A DNA stretch of 64,000 nt from Curtobacterium sp. MCPF17_002 (GTDB lineage Bacteria; Actinomycetota; Actinomycetes; Actinomycetales; Microbacteriaceae). Numbering within the stretch: the first letter of the stretch is position 1; every line of letters starts with the position of its first letter. Made by a program: the position numbers and the translations under genes. A model generated the notes under the pieces. It was not told the origin of the DNA. It saw nothing but the letters and a program-made list of their open reading frames with translations, and did not search any database. The stretch covers positions 3,658,001-3,722,000 of the forward strand of contig NZ_CP126251.1 in the NCBI RefSeq assembly GCF_003234115.2. The letters are read 5' to 3'. This document shows positions 58,210-64,000 of the stretch, piece by piece.

Positions 58210-59066
58210 TTCAGTCCCGACGACGCCAGCCCGTCGATCACGCGCCGCTGCAGGATCACGAACATGATCAGGACGGGCGCCATCGCCATCAGGCTGGCCG
58301 CCATGAGGACCGGGTAGTCGATCGTCCGGTCGCTCGAGAGCGTCGCGAGGCCCGCCGCGAGGGGCATGTCCTCGGCCCGGGTCGAGACCACGAGCGGCCA
58401 GAGCAGCTCGTTCCACGACCAGAGCACCGTCGTGATCGCGAGCACGCTGATCGACGGCCGGGCGAGGGGCAGCATGATCCGCCAGAAGGTCTGGAACGGG
58501 TTCGCGCCGTCCATCCTCGCCGCCTCTTCCAGCTCGGGCGGCAGGTTGAGGAACGCCGTCCGCATGAGGAACGTGCCGAAGGCGCTGAACAGCCCCGGCG
58601 CGACGATGCCCATGAGGGTGTCGAGCCACCCGAGCCCCTGCACGATCTGGTACTGCGAGATGAGGTACACCTGCGACGGCACGAGGAGGATCGACAGCAC
58701 GATCCCGAGCAGGATCGCCCGTCCGCGGAACCGCATCCGGGCGAACGCGTACCCGGCGAGCGTGCAGAGGACGATCTGCGCGAGGGTGCGGATGATCGTG
58801 ACCATCACCGACGTGCCGAGCTGGCTGAGGAACGGCAGCCGCTCGAACACCTGCACGTAGTTCTGCCACTGCAGGTCCCCCGGCCAGAACGTCGGGGTGA
58901 CCGACTGCACCTGCGCGTTGGTGGACAGCGACATGATGATCTGCCAGAGGAACGGGAAGGCCATCACGAAGCCGCCGACGCCCAGGACCACGTGGATCCA
59001 CCAGTGGCTCCCACCGCGTCGGCTGGACCGTCGTCGGGTCGTGCGCGGGGTGGTCGTCGCGGTCAT
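58206..59066 (-). CDS. Carbohydrate ABC transporter permease (MalG type)
   Basis: Inner-membrane permease of 286 aa with six helices. EEAARMDGANPFQTFWRIMLPLARP (EAA loop, here ARMDGANPFQTFWRIMLP) contacts the ATPase; FPFLWQIIMSLSTNAQV is the usual first periplasmic loop. ATG at 59066 overlaps the preceding permease gene (its stop at 59063). No ATPase gene is in the locus, so a shared MsiK/UgpC-type ATPase elsewhere probably powers it. Confidence 0.93.
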   Translation of the reverse strand: MTATTTPRTTRRRSSRRGGSHWWIHVVLGVGGFVMAFPFLWQIIMSLSTNAQVQSVTPTFWPGDLQWQNYVQVFERLPFLSQLGTSVMVTIIRTLAQIVLCTLAGYAFARMRFRGRAILLGIVLSILLVPSQVYLISQYQIVQGLGWLDTLMGIVAPGLFSAFGTFLMRTAFLNLPPELEEAARMDGANPFQTFWRIMLPLARPSISVLAITTVLWSWNELLWPLVVSTRAEDMPLAAGLATLSSDRTIDYPVLMAASLMAMAPVLIMFVILQRRVIDGLASSGLK

Positions 59067-60049
59067 GCCTGCACCCATCTCTTCTGGACCCGGAACTGCA
59101 CGAGGGTGACGATGCCGATGAGCACGAAGATCACCATGGCGATCGCGGCCGCGAAGCCCTTGTCGTTGTCGATGAACCCGGCGCTGTAGAAGTAGAAGAC
59201 GAGGGACATCGTCTTCGGGATCACCGGGTTGGTGCTGCCGAGGATCGCGTACAGCAGGTCGAACAGCTGGAAGCTCGAGATCGTCGTGACGATCACCACG
59301 AAGAAGATGCTCGGGCTGAGGAGCGGCACCGTCACCGAACGGAACTGCCGCCAGCGCGAGGCACCGTCGAGTTCGGCGGCCTCGTAGAGCTCCGGCGGGA
59401 TGTCCTTGAGGCCCGCGCCGAGGATGATCATCGAGAAGCCGAGCGAGGACCACAGCCCGACGAGGGACACCGCCACCAGGGCGAACCCGGGCGTGGAGAT
59501 CCAGTACGGGCCGTCGATGCCGAAGCGGCCGAGGAACCAGTTGACGATGCCGTAGTCGCCGTTGAACATGATCCGCCAGACCAGGGCGATCGCGGCGGGC
59601 ATGGCGACGTACGGCAGGAAGAACAGCACGCGGTAGAACTGCGCGAACCGCAGGCCCGGCGTGTTGAGGAGGCTCGCGAGCCACACCGCGATCGGGATGC
59701 CGGCGAGCACGATGACCGTGTAGATCACGGTGTTGAGCAGCGACTGGTAGAGCTGCGGGTCGGAGACCAGCCGGACGTAGTTGGCGACACCGCTGAAGGT
59801 CGCGCCGCCGAACACGCCCCAGCTCGTGAACGAGTACCAGAACGTCTGGATGATCGGCCAGAGGTAGAACGCGCCGACGCCGATGAGCAGCGGGAGGACG
59901 AACAGCCACGGCCAGAAGCCGTCGGTGCGTCGGAGCCGGCTGCCGGCCCGGCCGTCGGGGCGCTCGGCGCCCGGGTCCCCCGACCCGGGCGCGCGGGGCG
60001 CCCGGGTCGAGGTGTCCGCGGCGGGTTGCCGCGCGGTGTGGATCGTCAC
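59063..60049 (-). CDS. Carbohydrate ABC transporter permease (MalF type)
   Basis: Permease of 328 aa with six helices and an N-terminal cytosolic tail of about 60 residues. FWPWLFVLPLLIGVGAFYLW opens the first helix and YEAAELDGASRWRQFRSVTV is the EAA loop. GTG at 60049 lies 10 bases after the binding-protein stop; its own stop overlaps the next permease (ATGA). It pairs with the MalG-type permease. Confidence 0.92.
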   Translation of the reverse strand: MTIHTARQPAADTSTRAPRAPGSGDPGAERPDGRAGSRLRRTDGFWPWLFVLPLLIGVGAFYLWPIIQTFWYSFTSWGVFGGATFSGVANYVRLVSDPQLYQSLLNTVIYTVIVLAGIPIAVWLASLLNTPGLRFAQFYRVLFFLPYVAMPAAIALVWRIMFNGDYGIVNWFLGRFGIDGPYWISTPGFALVAVSLVGLWSSLGFSMIILGAGLKDIPPELYEAAELDGASRWRQFRSVTVPLLSPSIFFVVIVTTISSFQLFDLLYAILGSTNPVIPKTMSLVFYFYSAGFIDNDKGFAAAIAMVIFVLIGIVTLVQFRVQKRWVQA

Positions 60050-60059
60050 GGGGTCCGGC

Positions 60060-61385
60060 TCACTGTTCCTTGGCGAGGGCGGCGTCCATCTTCTGGGCGA
60101 GCTGCTCCGCGACCTCGTCGACCGGGGTCGAACCGTCGAACGCACTCGGCAGCAGGTTCGTCTCGAGGGTGTTCCACGCGGCGGTGTTCTTCGAGACGGG
60201 CAGCGGCTTCGCGTAGTCGACCGCGTCGAGGAAGACCTGCAGGTCGGCATTCGGCATGGTCTTCGTGAAGGCGTCCTGCGTGCCCTCGTACGCGGGGATC
60301 ACGGCGCCCAGGTCACCCTGCTGCTGCTGGGCCTGCTTGCCGGCGAGGTAGACCTGCAGCGCCTGCGCTGCGGCCTCGTGCTTGCTCGTCGCCGACACCA
60401 CGTTCGAGACACCGTGGATGACGGTCGCCTGCTCCTTGCCCTTCGGCAGCGGGTAGACCACGACGTCCTTCTCGAGGTCGGTGCCGGTCAGTGCCGAACG
60501 GAACCAGCTGCCGCCCTGGTACATGGCGACCTTGCCCGAGGTGAACCACTGGTCGGCGGTGGTGTCGGTCAGCTGCTTGATCGACGGCGAGGCGCCCGAC
60601 TTGATGAGGTCGGTCCAGAACTGGATGCCCTGCTCGGCGGCCTTCGACGCGTACTCCGACTTCGTGCCGTCGGCGTTGATCACGTTGCCGCCGGCCTGCA
60701 GGATCGTGTCGTAGTAGGTGGTCTGGCCGTCCATGCCCGCGGCGGCGCCGTACGCACCGTCCGCCTTGAGCTTCTCGGACAGCTCGGCACCGGTCTTCTG
60801 GAAGTCGTCCCAGGTCCAGTTCTTCGACGGCATGGCCACGCCGGCCTTCTCGAACAGCGCCTTGTTCATCCAGACGCCGATGGTGTCGAAGTCCTTCGGG
60901 ACGCCGTACTGGGTGCCGTCGTACGTGTACAGGTCGTTGAGGGCGGACGAGTACTTCGCGGGGTCGATCGCACCGGACTTGACCTCGCCGGTGATCGGCG
61001 CGAGCTTGCCGTTGGCCGCGTACAGCTGGAAGTTCGGGCCGTTCATCCAGAAGAGGTCGGGCAGCGTGTCACTGGAGCCCTGCGTCTGCAGCTTCGTCCA
61101 GTAGCTGGCGAACGGCGTCACGTCGACGTTCACCTTGATGTCCGGGTACTCCTCGTTGAACCCTTCGAGGTTCGCCTTGATCGCCTTGACCTGGTTCTCG
61201 TCCCAGACGGCGTACGTCAGGGTCGCCTTGGTGTCCTTGGCGGCCTTCTCGTAGTCACCGCCGGAGCCGGTGGCCCCGGAGGACGTGCTGCAGCCGGCGA
61301 GGAGCGCGGCCGCACCGATCGCGGCGACGACGCCGAGGAGCGCGCGGCGACGGCCTCGGCCCTTCGCGGAGGTGTGTGCGTGCAT
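60060..61385 (-). CDS. Sugar ABC transporter substrate-binding lipoprotein
   Basis: Extracellular solute-binding protein (family 1) of 441 aa. A twin-basic N-terminus GRGRRRALLGVV leads into a signal peptide with the lipobox LLAGC (Cys32). LDLFWMNGPNFQLYA-like region (PDLFWMNGPNFQLYAANGK), ALFEKAGVAMPSKNWTWDDF and VAMYQGGSWFRSAL are typical of oligosaccharide binders. ATG at 61385 has AAAGGA. Substrate unknown. Confidence 0.94.
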   Translation of the reverse strand: MHAHTSAKGRGRRRALLGVVAAIGAAALLAGCSTSSGATGSGGDYEKAAKDTKATLTYAVWDENQVKAIKANLEGFNEEYPDIKVNVDVTPFASYWTKLQTQGSSDTLPDLFWMNGPNFQLYAANGKLAPITGEVKSGAIDPAKYSSALNDLYTYDGTQYGVPKDFDTIGVWMNKALFEKAGVAMPSKNWTWDDFQKTGAELSEKLKADGAYGAAAGMDGQTTYYDTILQAGGNVINADGTKSEYASKAAEQGIQFWTDLIKSGASPSIKQLTDTTADQWFTSGKVAMYQGGSWFRSALTGTDLEKDVVVYPLPKGKEQATVIHGVSNVVSATSKHEAAAQALQVYLAGKQAQQQQGDLGAVIPAYEGTQDAFTKTMPNADLQVFLDAVDYAKPLPVSKNTAAWNTLETNLLPSAFDGSTPVDEVAEQLAQKMDAALAKEQ

Positions 61386-61407
61386 CGGGTGTCCTTTCGC
61401 GAGTCCG

Positions 61408-62622
61408 TCAGGGGGTGACGGCCGGGGTGGGGGTGGTGAAGTGGGCGATGGTCGCCGCCGGGAGCGGCGGGACGTCGATGGGCACCGAACCGCTGCGGAG
61501 CGAGCGGGTCGCGAGGGCGCCGGCGGCCACGGCGGCGCGGGCGGCGATCGGGGACAGCGTGGTGGGCTCCCCCAGCGCGACGTGGCGGAGGAACTCCGTC
61601 ATCGTCACGAGGTCGGCGTCGGCGTGGCCGGACTCGACGCCCGCGATCGGGTACTCGCGGTCCCCCGCGACGTCCCATCCGCGCCGGTGCGACCAGACCT
61701 TGACGACCCCGCCGCCGGTGTCGCCGATGTTCTCGAGCCGACCCTCGGTGCCGATGACCGTGTAGTTCCGCCAGTAGTCCGGCGTGAAGTGGCACTGCTC
61801 GTAGCTGGCCTGCACGCCGTTGTCGAGCGTCATCATCACCATCGAGACGTCCTCGACGTCGACGACGGGGCTCAGGCCGGTCTGGGCGAGCGGCGGCCAG
61901 TTGTCGAGGGAGAACCAGTCCCCCATGAGCTCCCCGCTGCGGTCCCGCCGATCGGTCACGTCGCCGTAGACGGACAGGGAACCCATGCCGACGACCCGCG
62001 CCGTGTCCCCACCGCCGAGGGCGTGGATGACGTCGAGGTCGTGGCTCGCCTTCTGCAGGAGCAGCGAGTTCACCTTGCTGCGGTCGGCGTGCCAGTCCTT
62101 GAAGTAGTAGTCGCCGCCGTTGCCGACGAAGTGCCGGCACCAGACCGCCTTGACCTGGCCGATCTCGCCGCGGTCGACGATCTCGCGCATGAGCCGCACG
62201 ACGGCGGCGTGGCGGAAGTTGTGGCCGACGTACAGGGGTGTCCCGCTCTCGGCGGCGGTGTTGAGCACGGCGTCGGCGTCCTCGACCGTGATCGCCAGGG
62301 GCTTCTCGAGGTAGACCGCCACGCCCGCCCGCAGCAGGTCGATCGCGATCTCCGCGTGGGTCCAGTCCGGGGTCGTGACGATCGCGGCGTCCACCGACCC
62401 GACGAGGTCCCCGTGCCGTTCGACCACGAGGGCGTCCGGGTAGTCGGCTCGTGCCCGCTCGCGTCCCTGGTCGGTGACGTCCGCGACGGCGACGACCCGT
62501 GCCTCCAGGTCGGGAGCGGCGGCAGCCGCCTCAGCCACGTGACGGGCGATCGCCGCCCGCTGTCCCATACCGACGATGCCGACCCGGAGGGGTCGTGCCG
62601 TTCTCGCGTCACCCATGCTCAT
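61408..62622 (-). CDS. Gfo/Idh/MocA-family oxidoreductase
   Basis: NAD(P)-dependent sugar oxidoreductase of 404 aa. VGIVGMGQRAAIARHV is the Rossmann loop, YLEKPLAITVEDAD the catalytic Lys motif, and KASHDLDVIHALGGGDTARV the substrate-side His. GLxxxDxxH-like acid-base residues fit inositol or glycosidic-sugar dehydrogenases. ATG at 62622 has AGGGAG. It is the first gene of the operon, 22 bases before the binding protein. Confidence 0.93.
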   Translation of the reverse strand: MSMGDARTARPLRVGIVGMGQRAAIARHVAEAAAAAPDLEARVVAVADVTDQGRERARADYPDALVVERHGDLVGSVDAAIVTTPDWTHAEIAIDLLRAGVAVYLEKPLAITVEDADAVLNTAAESGTPLYVGHNFRHAAVVRLMREIVDRGEIGQVKAVWCRHFVGNGGDYYFKDWHADRSKVNSLLLQKASHDLDVIHALGGGDTARVVGMGSLSVYGDVTDRRDRSGELMGDWFSLDNWPPLAQTGLSPVVDVEDVSMVMMTLDNGVQASYEQCHFTPDYWRNYTVIGTEGRLENIGDTGGGVVKVWSHRRGWDVAGDREYPIAGVESGHADADLVTMTEFLRHVALGEPTTLSPIAARAAVAAGALATRSLRSGSVPIDVPPLPAATIAHFTTPTPAVTP

Positions 62623-62650
62623 CTCGCTCCCTTGCGTGATTGTGACGCCC

Positions 62651-62679
62651 ATGATGCCGAATCGATCATGAATGCACAA
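62651..62679 (-). promoter_or_regulatory. Promoter candidate of the carbohydrate operon
   Basis: On the minus strand TTGTGC and CATCAT are spaced by 17 bases, 28 bases before the first start codon. CGATCATGA and GCGATCACG elements around it resemble the palindrome at 63675-63687 and may be DeoR sites. Confidence 0.5.
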
Positions 62680-62795
62680 TAGGCGATCACGGAACGCTCA
62701 TGCGAGGAGCAGCGGTCGGGTTTTACACGATCGAAACCTGGCGCGCGTGTGGACGGTCGACGAGACGAGTCCGGTGCCCTCGGGGTGAGGACAGC

Positions 62796-63584
62796 TCAGT
62801 CGGCGACGACGAGCTCCACGCCCCCGCTGGCGAGTTCGGCCGCGAACGCGGGCGGGACCGGCTGGTCCGTGACGAGCGTGTCGATCCGGTCGAGCGGGCA
62901 GATCCGGGCGAAGGTCGCACGCTCGATCTTGGTCGAGTCGGCGACGACGATGACCCGCCGGCCGACCGACGCGAAGTGCCGACTGACCTCGGCCTCGCCC
63001 TCGTGCATCGTGGTCGCGCCGTACTGCCCGCTCAGGCCGTCGACGCCGAGGACCACGACGTCGAGTGCGAACTCGTCGAGGGTGTCACGGACGAGCGGAC
63101 CGACGAGCTCGTACGACTGCCGACGCGCGACACCGCCGGTCACGACGATCTTGACGTTGGCGCGCACCGAGAGTTCGTACCCGATGTTCAGGGCGTTCGT
63201 GACGATCGTGACGCCGTACTCGCCGTCCGCGCGCGTGAACCGCTCGCTCTTGCCGAGTTCCCGTGCCACCTCGGTCGTCGTCGTCCCGCCGTTGAGCCCC
63301 ACCGTGTCGCCGGGCTGCACCAGGCGCGCCGCGGCCCGCGCGATGGCGGTCTTCGCCTCGGCCTGCCGGGCGATCTTGTACTGCAGCGGGAGCTCGTACC
63401 CGGTGCCGAGCGCGGCGGCTCCCCCGTGCGTCCGGGTCACGAGTCGTTGGTCCGCGAGCGTCGTGAGGTCTCGGCGAGCGGTCGCCGGCGAGATCCCGAG
63501 CATCTCCCCGATCTCGGAGATCGACACGTTGCCGCGTTCGCTCACGAGTTCGAGCAGGGCGTTGAGCCGCTGTTGCGGAGTCAT
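62796..63584 (-). CDS. DeoR-family transcriptional regulator
   Basis: Sugar-operon repressor of 262 aa. N-terminal winged helix (SISEIGEMLGISPATARRDL, RTHGGAAALG) and the C-terminal sugar-phosphate domain (GDTVGLNGGTTTTEVARELG, VTGGVARRQSYELVGPL, VLGVDGLSGQYGATT). Start ATG at 63584 is chosen for TAGGAT 7 bases upstream; an ATG three codons earlier exists. It lies between the transport operon and the divergent SIS gene and probably controls both, responding to a sugar phosphate. Confidence 0.93.
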   Translation of the reverse strand: MTPQQRLNALLELVSERGNVSISEIGEMLGISPATARRDLTTLADQRLVTRTHGGAAALGTGYELPLQYKIARQAEAKTAIARAAARLVQPGDTVGLNGGTTTTEVARELGKSERFTRADGEYGVTIVTNALNIGYELSVRANVKIVVTGGVARRQSYELVGPLVRDTLDEFALDVVVLGVDGLSGQYGATTMHEGEAEVSRHFASVGRRVIVVADSTKIERATFARICPLDRIDTLVTDQPVPPAFAAELASGGVELVVAD

Positions 63585-63591
63585 GACGGCC

Positions 63592-63597
63592 ATCCTA
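63592..63597 (-). promoter_or_regulatory. -10 box TAGGAT of the DeoR gene
   Basis: TAGGAT ends 7 bases before the ATG at 63584. Confidence 0.5.
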
Positions 63598-63674
63598 TGG
63601 CGTCGCTGTGCGCGGTCGTTGATCGGAAATGACGTTTTGGTCTTCCGCCGAGCACGATCGCTCGCTACGCTTCC

Positions 63675-63687
63675 TGATCATCGATCA
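63675..63687. promoter_or_regulatory. Palindrome TGATC-ATC-GATCA before the SIS gene
   Basis: Perfect 5-bp arms just downstream of TACGCT (63666-63671), the likely -10 of the SIS gene; candidate DeoR operator. Confidence 0.5.
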
Positions 63688-63717
63688 CCGAGATCGAACC
63701 CGGATCGGAAGGCACCC

Positions 63718-64000
63718 ATGACCGACACCTTCGTGAGCGCCGAACTGGCCTCGCAACCCGAGACCTGGCGGGCCGCAGCAGCACTCCTGCCGGACTTCGC
63801 GCACGCACTCCCCCAGCCGGGCGAACGCGTCGCCGTCGTCGGCTGCGGGACGAGCTGGTTCATCGCCATGAGCTACGCCGTCGCCCGTGAGCAGGCCGGT
63901 CTCGGCGTCACGGACGCCTTCGCCGGCTCCGAGTACCCGACGAACCGCGAGTACGACCGCGTCGTCACGATCAGCCGTTCGGGCACCACCACCGAGATCG
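63718..64000 (+). CDS. SIS-domain sugar-phosphate isomerase/deaminase, 3' end outside the window
   Basis: The first 94 residues of a SIS-domain protein: VAVVGCGTSWFIAMSYA and TISRSGTTTEI are the two phosphosugar-binding motifs of GlmS-C-terminal/AgaS-like isomerases. ATG at 63718 has a GGAAGG site. Divergent to the DeoR gene; it probably processes the (amino)sugar phosphate that comes from the ABC importer. The frame runs off the window. Confidence 0.88.
   Translation, partial: MTDTFVSAELASQPETWRAAAALLPDFAHALPQPGERVAVVGCGTSWFIAMSYAVAREQAGLGVTDAFAGSEYPTNREYDRVVTISRSGTTTEI

Noticed and set aside
1..64000. Genomic island or prophage
   Set aside because: No integrase, transposase, tRNA boundary or change in base composition was noticed; genes look like chromosomal actinobacterial DNA throughout.

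Overview
The window is 64 kb of very GC-rich, densely coding DNA from an actinobacterium. Codon usage, gene families (Lhr-Nei2, PknB-like kinase, FolP2-type protein, RibD/Rv2671-like reductase, kdp, GH92, GH65) and many start codons directly behind a TANNNT -10 box point to Microbacteriaceae, plausibly Curtobacterium. The genus is an inference. No rRNA, tRNA, CRISPR array, insertion sequence or prophage was seen, and no gene-free stretch exceeds 300 bases.

Layout. 1-5.2 kb: Lhr helicase (cut at the left edge) and Nei2 glycosylase. 5.2-13.4 kb: a lipoprotein, an aldo/keto reductase with divergent TetR regulator, the LysG-LysE amino-acid exporter pair, an APC permease, a HAD phosphatase, an alpha/beta hydrolase and a YefM/RelE-type toxin-antitoxin pair. 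13.5-15.6 kb: alkylation repair, an Ada-AlkA fusion overlapping ogt. 15.7-21.6 kb: MOSC protein, PfpI protein, HAD phosphatase, an overlapping folE-folP2-reductase pteridine operon and a purine permease. 21.8-24.7 kb: small genes and an SDR. 24.9-28.3 kb: GH65 disaccharide phosphorylase with beta-phosphoglucomutase. 28.5-31.2 kb: APC permease, hydrolase, GNAT. 31.3-33.5 kb: the ribulose-monophosphate pair HPS/PHI with a divergent HATPase-LuxR regulator. 33.6-42.0 kb: XRE regulator, then kdp in the order small ORF-F-A-B-C-D-E on the minus strand. 42.2-47.5 kb: WYL regulator with divergent VOC protein, GNAT, a lipoprotein gene broken by an internal duplication, an RlmA-like methyltransferase, SDR and AKR. 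47.7-57.5 kb: small acidic proteins, GH92 mannosidase, Ser/Thr kinase, Fic protein, PAP2 phosphatase and a stand-alone family A polymerase. 57.5-64 kb: a carbohydrate locus (ABC importer, acyltransferase, Gfo/Idh/MocA oxidoreductase, DeoR regulator, divergent SIS protein cut at the right edge).

Most operons show 1-8 base overlaps (ATGA, GTGA, TGATG), so translational coupling is the rule. Many first genes look leaderless, with a -10 hexamer 6 or 7 bases before the start codon. Superimposed on the genes are repeats the gene list does not explain: the 10-mer GCCTGGAGGC in 13 places and three kinds of long hairpin, two of which recur with conserved arms. The most interesting items are this repeat landscape, the HATPase-LuxR regulator beside the RuMP genes, the FolE/FolP2/DHFR-like operon, a 27-codon membrane ORF coupled to kdpF, and the lipoprotein gene disrupted by an 89-base tandem duplication.
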